In this document: positions 8,528-17,442 of the stretch, one piece after another
Position numbering within the stretch: the first letter of the stretch is position 1
How the letters are laid out: each line of letters starts with the position of its first letter
Origin: Poriferisodalis sp963663635
Lineage (GTDB): Bacteria > Actinomycetota > Acidimicrobiia > Acidimicrobiales > Poriferisodalaceae
Direction of reading: 5' to 3'
Assembly (NCBI GenBank): GCA_963663635.2
Contig: CAXXMY010000009.1
Coordinates: 393,836 to 457,835, forward strand
DNA length: 64,000 bases
Program-made: the position numbers and the translations under genes
Notes under the pieces: model-generated
Seen by the model: only the letters and a program-made list of their open reading frames with translations
What the model was told of the DNA's origin: nothing
The model's database searches: none

Positions 8528-10471
8528 ATGACCGAGACCCTGCTCGAGCGGCCCAGCGATGATGCGGCCACGCCACCGCGTCATCCCCTTTCGATGATGA
8601 CCGAAGCGGAAGCCCATGCCGCTATCGAGGTGCTGCGCCGCAGCGGGCGCATCGGCGACAGCGCACGCTTTCACGGCTTCTGCATCTGGGAGCCGCCCAA
8701 GGCCGAAGTCGCGGCCTGGACGCCGGGCTCGGACACCGACCGCCGCTTCGAAGTGGTGGTGCGCGAACAGGGCGAGGTGTACACCGCCGTGGTCTCGGTG
8801 ACCCGCGGTCAGGTCGACTCCTGGGAGCACCATCCGGGCGTCGTGCCGCGGGTCGGCATGGCCGAGCTGTTCGCCGTGATGGACGCCTGCCGGGCCGACC
8901 CGGGATTCGCTGCGGCCATCGCCAAGCGCGGCATCACCGATCCGTCGCAAGTCCAGATCGACCCGTGGCCGACCGGCGACTATGGCTTCGAATTCGAGAC
9001 GAATCGGCGGGTGCAACGCTGCATCGCCTACTGGCGCCCGAACCCTGCCGACAACGGCTACGCCTACCCCCTCGACGGGCTGTTGGTGCACATCGACGTG
9101 GACACGCTCGAAGTGCTGCACCTCGAAGACTTCGGCCAGTGGCCGGTGGCCTCTGAGCGGGGCAACTTCGACGTTGACGCCGTCACCGAGGACTTCGGGC
9201 CGATGCGAACTGACTTGCGTCCGATCGAAATCACCCAGCCCGAGGGCACCAGCTTGACACTCGACGACAACGAGCTGCGCTGGCAGAAGTGGTCGATGCG
9301 CGTCGTCATGGATGACACCGAAGGCCTAGTGCTGCACCGGATCACTTATGACGACGGTGGCCGGGTGCGTCCGATCATCGACCGGGCATCACTGGCCGAG
9401 ATGGTGGTGCCCTACGGCGACACCCGTCCGTCTCAGACGTTCAAGCACGCGCTCGACTCCGGGGAGTTCGGCCTCGGCCTGATGAACAACTCACTCGAGC
9501 TGGGCTGTGACTGCCTCGGCGAGATCAGCTACCTCGACTCCACCCAGGTGTTCGACGATGGCTCCGTGGTCACCACGCCGAATGCGCTCTGCATCCACGA
9601 GGAGGACTTCGGCATCGGCTGGAAGCACTTCGACTGGAATGCCGACACCACCGAGGTGCGCCGATCTCGCCGGTTGGTGGTGAGCGCCATCCACACGGTC
9701 GGGAACTATGAGTACGGGTTCTTCTGGTACTTCTACCTCGACGGCTCGATTCGGTACGAGGTGAAGCTGACCGGCATCCTCACCACCCGTTCGCACCGTG
9801 ACGGCGACGACATGACCTTCGCCCGCCAGGTTGCGCCGCACGTGTCCGCCCCGATTCACCAGCACCTGTTCTGCGTGCGCTTGGACATGGCGGTCGACGG
9901 CAACGCCAACACCGTTGTCGAAGTCAACGCCGAAGCGCTGCCGCCCGGCCCCGACAACCCGCACGGTACGGCGTTCGCTGCCCGCGAGACAGTGCTGGAG
10001 CGCGAGTTGGCTGCTCGCCGCGACACCAACTCGTCGTCGAGCCGGTACTGGCGGATCGAGAGCGCCGATCACATCAATCGGCTCGGGCGCCCGACGGCGT
10101 TCCGGCTCTTGCCGCCGCCCACCGCGACGATGTTCGCTGCGGCCGACAGCCCGCACTCCGAACGCGCCACCTTCGGCCGGCACAACTTGTGGGTGTCGCC
10201 GACCGATCCCGACGAGCGATATGCCGCCGGCCGGTTCCCCACGCAGCGCAACGCCGGCGACGGTCTGGAGCGCTATACGGCGGGCGACCGACCGATCGTC
10301 GGCACCGACGTCACGGTGTGGCACACGTTCGGCATCACTCACGACGCCCGTCCCGAGGACTTCCCGGTGATGCCCACCGAATACATCAGCTTCGGGCTGG
10401 TGCCTGACGGCTTCTTCGACCGCAACCCGATGCTCGACGTGCCGCCAGCTGCCAACGGCCACTGCGGCTGA
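8528..10471 (+). CDS. Copper-containing primary-amine oxidase
   Basis: 647 aa, the normal length for bacterial CuAOs. It oxidatively deaminates primary amines to aldehyde, NH3 and H2O2, using a self-processed topaquinone cofactor. The cofactor motif TVGNYEYG at about residues 391-398 contains the Tyr that becomes topaquinone. The first two copper ligands are in HQHLF (about 445-447) and the third is the His of GITHDARPEDFP at about 604. The catalytic-base Asp lies in YGDTRPSQ (about 300). There is no signal peptide, so it is probably cytoplasmic. The start is placed by the leaderless promoter six bases upstream. Confidence 0.95.
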   Translation: MTETLLERPSDDAATPPRHPLSMMTEAEAHAAIEVLRRSGRIGDSARFHGFCIWEPPKAEVAAWTPGSDTDRRFEVVVREQGEVYTAVVSVTRGQVDSWEHHPGVVPRVGMAELFAVMDACRADPGFAAAIAKRGITDPSQVQIDPWPTGDYGFEFETNRRVQRCIAYWRPNPADNGYAYPLDGLLVHIDVDTLEVLHLEDFGQWPVASERGNFDVDAVTEDFGPMRTDLRPIEITQPEGTSLTLDDNELRWQKWSMRVVMDDTEGLVLHRITYDDGGRVRPIIDRASLAEMVVPYGDTRPSQTFKHALDSGEFGLGLMNNSLELGCDCLGEISYLDSTQVFDDGSVVTTPNALCIHEEDFGIGWKHFDWNADTTEVRRSRRLVVSAIHTVGNYEYGFFWYFYLDGSIRYEVKLTGILTTRSHRDGDDMTFARQVAPHVSAPIHQHLFCVRLDMAVDGNANTVVEVNAEALPPGPDNPHGTAFAARETVLERELAARRDTNSSSSRYWRIESADHINRLGRPTAFRLLPPPTATMFAAADSPHSERATFGRHNLWVSPTDPDERYAAGRFPTQRNAGDGLERYTAGDRPIVGTDVTVWHTFGITHDARPEDFPVMPTEYISFGLVPDGFFDRNPMLDVPPAANGHCG

Positions 10472-10484
10472 TCCCGCCGCGGCC

Positions 10485-10490
10485 TACTGT
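10485..10490 (+). promoter_or_regulatory. -10 box of a leaderless promoter
   Basis: TACTGT followed by six bases (GGCCGG) and the ATG of the next gene; it lies only 14 bases after the amine oxidase stop codon. Confidence 0.6.
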
Positions 10491-10496
10491 GGCCGG

Positions 10497-11828
10497 ATGG
10501 CGGGAGCACCCAAATCCGAACAACCGAGCCCGACGTCCCCCGATGACGCCGGTCCATCCGGCGCTGAGCTGGCCGACGCCGGTCCATCCGGCGCTGAGCT
10601 GGCCGACGCCGGTCCATCCGGCGCTGAGCTCGTCGAGCACTTCGCCCCCACACCGACCGAGGGACTGCGTATCGCACCGTTCCTGGACGCGATCGAGGCG
10701 CAAGCAGAGACGGCGGACCGGACCCGATCCGTCTCGTCGGAGGTCATTGAGGCGATCCGGGGCACCGATTTCATGCGCATGTCCGCCACCCGCAACATCG
10801 GCGGGGTCGAGGAAACGATGCTCCACATGGGCCGCGAGCTCGAAGCGGTCGCGGCCCGATGCCCGAGCCTGGCTTGGTGTCTGTGGAACCACCTGTGCGT
10901 GTTCCATCTGTTCGTCGGCTGCATGGGTCCCGAACAGCAGGATTTCCTCACCGACATCGTGACCAACGGCCATTGGGTGTCGTTCCCCGGCGGCGCCCGC
11001 AGCTCGGTCTACGGTCGCATCGAAGGCGATCAGGCCATCTTGAACGGCGCTGGCCGTTGGGGCACGGGCGCTCGCTATGCCGATTACTGCGGAGTGGCCT
11101 TCGCCGTCACCGGCGACGACGGCAAGCCGATTCGGCCGATGGACATCCGATTCACCATCATGTCCACCAACACCGAGGGGATGAAGATCGATCCGTCGTG
11201 GGACGGCGCAGGTTTGCGCGCTTCGGCAACCGACGACGTCCACTACACCGACGTGGCGGTGAACCTCAGCGACTGCGTGGCCTGGTACGGAGTGAATCGC
11301 GCCGAGTCGCTGCGCAGCATTCCGGTGGTGGACCACCGGTACCGCGAGGACTGGGTAGGCATCTCGGATTTGTGGCTCACCTGGATGGCGGTGGGCCTGG
11401 TACGCCGGGCGCTCGCGGAGGCAGCCGACGCTGCAGGCGGTCGCCGAGTCATCATCGGCGGCAAGATGGTCGAGCGGCCGACGGTGCAGGTCAACTTCGG
11501 CCGCGCTGCAGCACTGCTGGCTGCCGCCGCTGCCGCAGTTGAGACTGCGTGCAACGACGTTGACCGTCGCATCGCCGCCGACGTCATTCCCGACGAAGCC
11601 GACTACCTGAGACAGATGGCCGTGACCTCGATGGCGGTCGAGCAGCTCGATGAGGCCATGTCGCTGCTGCACCGCACCCAGGGTGGCACGGCACTGCGTG
11701 AAGGCGGCGCTTTCGAACGCCGCTACCGGGACTTTCGCGCCATGCCGGTGCACATCAACGTGCATCAGGACCGCGTTACCCATCAGCTCGGGCGCCACGT
11801 GCTCGGACTCGAGCTCAACCCGTTCTAG
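10497..11828 (+). CDS. Acyl-CoA dehydrogenase-fold flavoprotein (HpaB/HsaA/DszC-like monooxygenase group)
   Basis: 443 aa. Overall organisation fits the acyl-CoA dehydrogenase superfamily subgroup whose members act as two-component flavin monooxygenases (HsaA, DszC): an N-terminal helical domain with SLAWCLWNHLCVFHLF at about 120-137, a central beta domain with GAGRWGTGARYADYCGV (about 183-200), and a C-terminal helical domain ending in HVLGLELNPF. I cannot tell substrate or whether it is an oxygenase or a dehydrogenase. The first 45 residues are a low-complexity extension with three copies of a ten-residue DAGPSGAELA-type repeat, encoded by a perfect 30-bp tandem repeat. The conserved domain begins only after it, so the true start could be internal, although a leaderless promoter supports the ATG used. 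Confidence 0.75.
   Translation: MAGAPKSEQPSPTSPDDAGPSGAELADAGPSGAELADAGPSGAELVEHFAPTPTEGLRIAPFLDAIEAQAETADRTRSVSSEVIEAIRGTDFMRMSATRNIGGVEETMLHMGRELEAVAARCPSLAWCLWNHLCVFHLFVGCMGPEQQDFLTDIVTNGHWVSFPGGARSSVYGRIEGDQAILNGAGRWGTGARYADYCGVAFAVTGDDGKPIRPMDIRFTIMSTNTEGMKIDPSWDGAGLRASATDDVHYTDVAVNLSDCVAWYGVNRAESLRSIPVVDHRYREDWVGISDLWLTWMAVGLVRRALAEAADAAGGRRVIIGGKMVERPTVQVNFGRAAALLAAAAAAVETACNDVDRRIAADVIPDEADYLRQMAVTSMAVEQLDEAMSLLHRTQGGTALREGGAFERRYRDFRAMPVHINVHQDRVTHQLGRHVLGLELNPF
10545..10630 (+). repeat. In-frame 30-bp tandem repeat, 2.9 copies
   Basis: Units start at 10545, 10575 and 10605; each begins GACGCCGGTCCATCC and the third lacks its last four bases. The copies are identical. The length is a multiple of three, so each unit adds ten residues to the N-terminus of the flavoprotein. 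Confidence 0.95.
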
Positions 11829-11979
11829 TTGCAGGACTGCCTCAGCACACTGCGAGCAGTTCCTCACAGCACGCCAGAGTGCCGGCTGTCCGCTTTGGCA
11901 TCGCGCCAGACTCTCCGAGATTAGGCTCGTTGGTTGCCGCCCGGAGCCCCGCTCCCGGGCGCGTGCGGAGAGGGAGAAT

Positions 11980-13167
11980 ATGCGCTCTAGAACCCTGACA
12001 AGACTTGCAGTGGCGCTCATCGGCGTGGCATTGCTCGGTGGTGCTTGCAGCAGCGGCGACGACACCACGGTCGAGACGACGCCAGCGACCGAGGCCGCTG
12101 CGACGACGGAAGCACCAGCCGTGGCCGAGCCCGCGGATGACGACGCTTCCGGCACGATGGCTGCGAGCGACGTGACAGCGGCATTCATTCTCGTCGGACC
12201 CGTCGGCGATGCGGGCTGGAACTGGGCCCATGACCAAGGTCGCCAGTACGCGGAATCCACGACCGGAGCAACAACGCTCTTCGTGGAGAACGTGCCCGAG
12301 AACGCAGAAGCGTTCAAGGAGATCGCGATCGACTTCATCGAGAACGAGGGCGCGAACATCATCTTTGGCACCTCGTTCGGCTACATGGACCCCATGGAAG
12401 ATCTGTCCGCTGACTACCCCGACGTGGTGTTCGAGCACGCCTCGGGCTTCAAGCGCAACGACACGAACTTCGGCAACTACTTCGGTCGCATGTACCAGCC
12501 TCGCTATCTGTCCGGCATGGCCGCAGGTGCGGTGACCGAGAGCGGACAGCTCGGGTATGTCGCAGCGTTCCCGATCCCCGAAGTGATTCGGGGCATCAAT
12601 GCATTCACGTTGGGCGCGCGGGCTGTTAACCCCAACGCTGAAGTCCATGTTGCATGGACCTTCACTTGGTTCGACCCCGCGGTCGAAGGTGACTCGGCCA
12701 AGGCATTGCTCGAAGCCGGTGCCGACGTGATCGCAATGCATCAGGACTCGACTGCCGCCGGCCTCGCCGCTCAGGACGCCGGCGCCCGCTGGGTGGCCTA
12801 CAACTCCGACATGCGCAACTTTGCGCCGGACGCGTTCGTCACCGCGCCGATCTGGAATTGGGGCCCGCGCTACGCATCGATCATCGAAGCTGTGGCGGAC
12901 GGTTCGTACCAACCGGGCGAGTACTGGGGTGGCATGAACGACGGCATCGTCCAGCTCGCGGAACTCGCCGACGACGTGCCGGCAGACGCTGCCAGCCAGA
13001 TCAACGCTGCCGCGGATCAGATCCGCAGTGGCGACTGGGACGTGTTCACGGGCGAGATCCGCGACCAGGCCGGCGCGATTCGAGTTGCCGACGGCGAAAC
13101 GCTCGACGACGGCTCCATGCTCGGCATGGATTGGTTTGTCGAGGGCGTCGTGGGCGACCCAAGCTGA
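11980..13167 (+). CDS. BMP-family ABC transporter substrate-binding lipoprotein
   Basis: 395 aa. The ATG at 11980 is chosen because it follows GGAGAGGGAG and begins a lipoprotein signal: positive MRSRTLTR, hydrophobic LAVALIGVALLGG, then the lipobox Cys in LGGAC at about residue 24. A Thr/Ala/Glu-rich linker runs to about residue 60. The mature domain belongs to the basic membrane protein (BMP/PnrA) family, whose known members bind purine nucleosides; GPVGDAGWNWAHDQGRQ is the typical first strand and ligand loop. It is followed by a two-domain ATPase and two permeases in the order usual for nucleoside-type (Nup/Yuf) importers. Exact ligand not determinable. Confidence 0.9.
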   Translation: MRSRTLTRLAVALIGVALLGGACSSGDDTTVETTPATEAAATTEAPAVAEPADDDASGTMAASDVTAAFILVGPVGDAGWNWAHDQGRQYAESTTGATTLFVENVPENAEAFKEIAIDFIENEGANIIFGTSFGYMDPMEDLSADYPDVVFEHASGFKRNDTNFGNYFGRMYQPRYLSGMAAGAVTESGQLGYVAAFPIPEVIRGINAFTLGARAVNPNAEVHVAWTFTWFDPAVEGDSAKALLEAGADVIAMHQDSTAAGLAAQDAGARWVAYNSDMRNFAPDAFVTAPIWNWGPRYASIIEAVADGSYQPGEYWGGMNDGIVQLAELADDVPADAASQINAAADQIRSGDWDVFTGEIRDQAGAIRVADGETLDDGSMLGMDWFVEGVVGDPS

Positions 13168-13295
13168 TCGGAATTGGCGAATCGAACTGACGGCTCCGTC
13201 GGCGCTCCAGTGGGCACCACCGAGCCCGCCGGCGTCGGCGGAGTCGTCATGATCGCGCACTCACTGAACGACTCTGCGGTGACCTCGACAACACC

Positions 13296-14843
13296 GTGAA
13301 CAAAGCAACGACTCCCCGCGTCGGCTCCGCGGCTTCCTCGGAAACGTCGCTCGCCGTCGATTTGCGGGGCATCCGCAAGGAGTTTCCCGGCGTCGTGGCC
13401 TGCGACGGTGCCGACCTGTCGGTTCGCGTCGGCACTATCCACGCACTGCTCGGTGAGAACGGTGCCGGCAAGACCTCGCTCGTCAACGTGCTGGGCGGCG
13501 TCTATCTCCCCGACGGCGGCGAGATCTGGGTGCACGGCGAGCAATGCCGGTTCCACTCTCCGGCAGACGCAATTGCTGCCGGCATCGGCATGGTGCACCA
13601 GGAGTTCCGTTTGGTGCCCTCGCTCACTGTCTCAGAGAACGTGGTGCTGGGCTCGGCGCCCCGCTATCTCAACATGAACCAGATTGTCGAGCGAGTCTCC
13701 CATCTGGCTGCGTTGTACTCACTCGATGCCGATCCGACTCGACCGGTGTGGCAGTTGTCCGTCGGTGAACGGCAGCGTGTCGAGATTCTGAAGGCGTTGT
13801 GGCGCGACGCTGATGTGCTGGTGCTTGACGAGCCGACCGCCGTGCTGACGCCTGCCGAGGCCGCTGACCTAGGCGAGACGCTGCGGGCGATGGCCGACCG
13901 TGGCCGCTCGGTGATCTACATCAGCCACAAGCTCGACGAAGTGCTCTCGGTTTGCGACGAGGTGACGGTGCTGCGAGGGGGTGTCACCGTTGCGCAGCCG
14001 GGCAGCCTTGCGGGCGTCGATCGGTCCGACCTCGCCCAGATGATGGTCGGAGAGGCCGCAGCCGAGGTGCCACGCCCACCGGACCACCCCAGCGGCGACG
14101 TCGTGCTCGCGCTGGAAGGCGTCGCGGCGCTCAGCGATCGAGGATTCCCGGCGCTGCATGCTGTCGACCTCGACGTGCGTGCCGGCGAGATCGTGGGTAT
14201 TGCCGGAGTGTCGGGCAACGGTCAACGAGAGCTGGCCGAAGCAATCGCAGGCTTGCGGGCCACCACCGAAGGAACCGTGCGGCTCGCAGGCGCCGACATC
14301 ACCGGCGCATCGCCGAGGGTTCGTTCCCGCAGCGGTCTGGCCTACGTGCCCGAAGATCGGCTCGGCGTGGGCCTGGCGCCGCACATGTCGGTCGTCGACA
14401 ACGCTGTCGTGCGCTCGTACCTGTCCCTGCGGCGAGGTGCCATGCTTGATCTGAAGCGCTGCGAAGAGTTCTGCAAGGGCCTCGTTGAGCGCTTCGGCGT
14501 CCAGGTGGGACGGCTGCACGAAAACGTCAGCGCCCTCTCGGGCGGCAACTTGCAGCGCCTGCTGCTGGGGCGCGAGCTGACCGGCGAACCGCGAGTGCTC
14601 GTGGCGGCGCAGCCCACGCGGGGTCTCGACGTCGCGGGCATCGCGGCCGTCCAGGAGCAGATCGTGGCGCAGCGCAGCGCTGGTGTCGGTGTGCTGCTCA
14701 TCTCCGAAGATCTCGACGAGCTGCTCGCGCTGTCAGACCGCTTGGTTGTGATGTACGAGGGCCGCATCGCAGCTCGACTCGACCCGTCCCAAACAACACG
14801 CGGCGAAGTGGGTGCAGCGATGGCCGGAGGCGGCGGCTCGTGA
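13296..14843 (+). CDS. ABC transporter ATP-binding protein with two ABC domains (nucleoside/sugar type)
   Basis: 515 aa, GTG start without an obvious SD. First ABC domain: Walker A GENGAGKTS (about 53-61), signature LSVGERQRVEIL, Walker B VLVLDEPTAVLTP. Second ABC domain: degenerate Walker A GVSGNGQRE, signature LSGGNLQRLLLG, and LVAAQPTRGLDV, in which the Walker B acidic residue is lost. This asymmetric pair is typical of Mgl/Rbs/NupA-type importers and energises uptake of the ligand delivered by the BMP lipoprotein. The tail GGGGS and stop codon lie in a 16-bp sequence that recurs 68 bp downstream at the permease start. Confidence 0.92.
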   Translation: MNKATTPRVGSAASSETSLAVDLRGIRKEFPGVVACDGADLSVRVGTIHALLGENGAGKTSLVNVLGGVYLPDGGEIWVHGEQCRFHSPADAIAAGIGMVHQEFRLVPSLTVSENVVLGSAPRYLNMNQIVERVSHLAALYSLDADPTRPVWQLSVGERQRVEILKALWRDADVLVLDEPTAVLTPAEAADLGETLRAMADRGRSVIYISHKLDEVLSVCDEVTVLRGGVTVAQPGSLAGVDRSDLAQMMVGEAAAEVPRPPDHPSGDVVLALEGVAALSDRGFPALHAVDLDVRAGEIVGIAGVSGNGQRELAEAIAGLRATTEGTVRLAGADITGASPRVRSRSGLAYVPEDRLGVGLAPHMSVVDNAVVRSYLSLRRGAMLDLKRCEEFCKGLVERFGVQVGRLHENVSALSGGNLQRLLLGRELTGEPRVLVAAQPTRGLDVAGIAAVQEQIVAQRSAGVGVLLISEDLDELLALSDRLVVMYEGRIAARLDPSQTTRGEVGAAMAGGGGS

Positions 14844-14912
14844 CAACCCAACACACCCCAACCCGCCGCCGACACAACGGCGCAGCCACAACACAGGGCG
14901 GCGGCTCGTGAC
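14829..14912 (+). repeat. 16-bp direct repeat flanking the ATPase/permease junction
   Basis: The 16-mer GGCGGCGGCTCGTGAC occurs at 14829-14844 and 14897-14912. Each copy contains a GTGA overlapping stop/start. The offset of 68 is 2 modulo 3, the phase needed to keep a stop/start overlap at both ends. Confidence 0.9.
14840..14911 (+). CDS. 23-codon mini-ORF coupling ATPase and permease genes
   Basis: GTG at 14840 overlaps the ATPase stop (GTGA). The frame stays open for 23 codons (starting MTTQHTPTRRR, ending QGGGS) and its TGA at 14909-14911 overlaps the GTG at 14908 used for the permease (again GTGA). It is probably a translational relay or a duplication relic rather than a functional peptide. 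It is open with perfect overlap on both sides, but no family is recognised and expression is unproven. Confidence 0.4.
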   Translation: MTTQHTPTRRRHNGAATTQGGGS

Positions 14913-16095
14913 CGATCCCACCCACGCTCCGCTGCATACGGTGGCCCGCGGGCGAGCTCGCTGGCATCACGGCGTGATCCGGCCGGTGCTGCAACGACGG
15001 ACGAACGTCGCGCCCGCTGCGCAGGCCATCGCCTTCGTGATCGGCATCGCTGCGGCGCTCATTGCGGGCGCGCTGCTGCTGTGGGCAGCAGGCAACGACC
15101 CCGGCGCGGTCTACGGCCGGATGATCGATTCGTCGCTGGGCGGCGCGAACTCGATCTCCCGAACGTTGTTGCGAGCGACGCCGCTGGCGCTGGCCGGCCT
15201 GGCTGTCGCAGTGGCCGGCTCGATGGGTCTGTGGAACATCGGCGCCGAGGGTCAAATGATGGCCGGCGCCACCGTTGCCGCGGGTGTGGCGATGACCGCA
15301 GGAGACCTGCCCGGTCCTGTGCTGATCTTGCTGATGATCGGTGCGGGAGCAGCCGGCGGAGTCATCCTGATGCTCGGCCCGGCGCTGGCTCGCGCGTACC
15401 TCGGCGTCAGCGAGATCATCACGACCCTCATGCTCGTCGAGGTCTCGATTCGGATCGTGGAATGGCTCGAAACGGGTCCGTGGAAGGACCCTGAGTCGCG
15501 GGGCTTCGCATTGATCGAGCCGCTGCCCGATCACGCCTCGCTGCCGGGCCTGTTCGGGCGCGCGCACATCGGCGTCCTGATCGCGATCGCATTGCTTGTC
15601 GCGTTCTGGCTGGCAGTGTCGAGGACAGCATGGGGCTACGAGCTGCGAATGGCCGGATCATCGCCGGCGACCGCTCGTTATGCAGGAATCTCTCTGCAAC
15701 GCAAGGTGCTGACCGCGCTCTTGCTCTCAGGTGCGCTGGCGGGGCTGGCCGGGGCCGTCGAGCTCACCGGAACGGCCACCCGCCTCGATCCCGGACTGTC
15801 CAACGGCTACGGCTTCGCTGGCATCATCGTGGCCGCTCTGGCTCTCATGCGGCCGTCCGGCGTGGCAGTCGTCGCCTTCGTGTTCGGCGCAGTCCAGGTT
15901 GGGGGCCAATCCATCCAGACGCTCGGGGTCACCAGTTCGATCGCCACGATCCTGCAGGCGATGATCCTGATCGCTGCACTGGTAGCGGCCGTCTTGTTGA
16001 ACTACCGGATTCGCTGGGTGCGCCCGGTGGGAAGCGACACCGAACTGCCTGAGGCGGCGGATGCCGCTGCGACTACGGGAGCAGCAGGTGTCTGA
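14908..16095 (+). CDS. ABC transporter permease (nucleoside/BMP type, first of pair)
   Basis: 395 aa. The GTG at 14908 is chosen because of its GTGA overlap with the upstream mini-ORF; the frame is open further upstream. About nine hydrophobic segments are visible starting at AQAIAFVIGIAAALIAGALL (about 38). The motif GLWNIGAEGQMMAGATVAAG is diagnostic of the BPD_transp_2 family of nucleoside-type permeases. It forms the membrane channel with the next gene product. A short hydrophilic tail closes the protein, and its last codons overlap the next start. Confidence 0.92.
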   Translation: MTDPTHAPLHTVARGRARWHHGVIRPVLQRRTNVAPAAQAIAFVIGIAAALIAGALLLWAAGNDPGAVYGRMIDSSLGGANSISRTLLRATPLALAGLAVAVAGSMGLWNIGAEGQMMAGATVAAGVAMTAGDLPGPVLILLMIGAGAAGGVILMLGPALARAYLGVSEIITTLMLVEVSIRIVEWLETGPWKDPESRGFALIEPLPDHASLPGLFGRAHIGVLIAIALLVAFWLAVSRTAWGYELRMAGSSPATARYAGISLQRKVLTALLLSGALAGLAGAVELTGTATRLDPGLSNGYGFAGIIVAALALMRPSGVAVVAFVFGAVQVGGQSIQTLGVTSSIATILQAMILIAALVAAVLLNYRIRWVRPVGSDTELPEAADAAATTGAAGV

Positions 16096-17044
16096 GGACG
16101 CGATCATCGGGCTGCTCGTGGCCACCGTCCAGTTCGCCACGCTCGTGTATCTGGCCGGGCTGGGTGAGCTGATTGCCGAGCGCTCGGGTGTGTTGAACCT
16201 CGGCGTCGAGGGCATGATGGCGATGGGTGCCGTCAGCGGCTTCATGGTGGCGCTCGCCACTGACCGGCCATGGATCGGCTTCCTGGCCGCAGCCACCGTC
16301 GGCATGGGGGTTGCAGGCGTGCACGCGATGGTGAGCGTCGTGATGGGTGCGGGCCAAGTTGTGTCCGGTCTGGCGATCACGGTCGGCGGTCTCGGTTTTG
16401 CCGCATTCATCGGTCAGGACGCCGTGCGCGAGCGGGCCGATGCTGTGTTCACTGATCTGGGAATCGCCGGTCTGGCCGATATCCCCTGGGCAGGACCGAT
16501 CTTGTTCAATCAACCACCGGTTGTGTATCTGGCTGCCGGCTTGGGCGTGGCGGTCTGGTTTGTGCTCAATCGGACCCGGCTTGGCCTCGCCTTGCGGGCC
16601 GTGGGCGAATCCGCTTCCACGACCGACTCGGTCGGCCATTCGGTGGTGCTGCTGCGTTCGGGTGCCGTGCTCGTTGGCGGCGCCTTCGCTGGCGCAGCGG
16701 GCGCCTTCCTGTCGCTCTACATGGCCGCCGGTTGGACCGAAGGCCTCATCGCGGGTCGCGGCTGGATTGCCGTCGCGCTGGTCATCTTCGGCGCCTGGCG
16801 GCCCGGGCGGCTCGCCGCCGGCTCGCTGCTGTTCGGGTTCACGCTGGCGCTGCAGCCCCGCGTCCAGACGTTCGACCTGAACCTCTTCGGCCTCGAGGTC
16901 AACACGATCTCGCCAGCGCTGTTTGGCATCCTGCCGTTCCTGCTGACCGTGGCGGTCCTCATTGCCATCAGCTTCCGGGCCCGGCATCGACCGAGCCCAG
17001 CGCCGGCCGCCCTGACGCTCCCGTATCGACGCGAGGAACGCTGA
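16088..17044 (+). CDS. ABC transporter permease (nucleoside/BMP type, second of pair)
   Basis: 318 aa. The GTG at 16088 overlaps the preceding stop by eight bases and has GGGAG a few bases upstream; an ATG at 16061 in frame is the alternative. GVLNLGVEGMMAMGAVSGF is the family-typical motif, followed by eight or so membrane spans. Together with the first permease, the double ATPase and the BMP lipoprotein it completes a four-gene importer. It ends in a short basic tail. Confidence 0.92.
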   Translation: MSEDAIIGLLVATVQFATLVYLAGLGELIAERSGVLNLGVEGMMAMGAVSGFMVALATDRPWIGFLAAATVGMGVAGVHAMVSVVMGAGQVVSGLAITVGGLGFAAFIGQDAVRERADAVFTDLGIAGLADIPWAGPILFNQPPVVYLAAGLGVAVWFVLNRTRLGLALRAVGESASTTDSVGHSVVLLRSGAVLVGGAFAGAAGAFLSLYMAAGWTEGLIAGRGWIAVALVIFGAWRPGRLAAGSLLFGFTLALQPRVQTFDLNLFGLEVNTISPALFGILPFLLTVAVLIAISFRARHRPSPAPAALTLPYRREER

Positions 17045-17097
17045 CAGCGCTGCTGAGCGCTGCAGACACCGTCGCCAGCAGCGAGACCCCGACGGGC

Positions 17098-17103
17098 TAG
17101 CGT
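17098..17103 (+). promoter_or_regulatory. -10 box of a leaderless promoter
   Basis: TAGCGT, then CTCCGG, then the ATG of the DUF3467 gene: same box and spacer length as at 8516. Confidence 0.6.
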
Positions 17104-17109
17104 CTCCGG

Positions 17110-17436
17110 ATGGCCGAGGGCAACCCGCACGAAGCGCTGCCGGACGGCACGAAGCTGCAGATCCGACTGCCGCCCGAGCTCGAGGGCGGCGTGTGGTCCA
17201 ACTTCGCCGTGGTACGCCACTCGCCGTATGAATTCACGCTCGACTTCATCCGGCTGGACTTCAGCGGCAAACAGTCGCCCCGGCGAGGCGTCGTCGTGCA
17301 ACGCGTCAACATGTCACCGCAATTCGTCGAGCAGCTCATCAGCGCGCTGAGCGACAACATGTCCAAGTTCGCCTCGAACCTTGCGCCGTCCAGTCTCGAA
17401 TCGTTGGATGGGCCGAAGGACGACCCGGACGCTTGA
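17110..17436 (+). CDS. DUF3467 domain protein
   Basis: 108 aa, a normal size for this small uncharacterised family found across bacteria. The core WSNFAVVRHSPYEFTLDF (about 34-51) followed by VNMSPQFVEQLISALSDN (about 70-87) is the family signature. Function unknown. It is expressed from its own leaderless promoter and ends six bases before the convergent helicase gene. Confidence 0.85.
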   Translation: MAEGNPHEALPDGTKLQIRLPPELEGGVWSNFAVVRHSPYEFTLDFIRLDFSGKQSPRRGVVVQRVNMSPQFVEQLISALSDNMSKFASNLAPSSLESLDGPKDDPDA

Positions 17437-17442
17437 TTCCTC

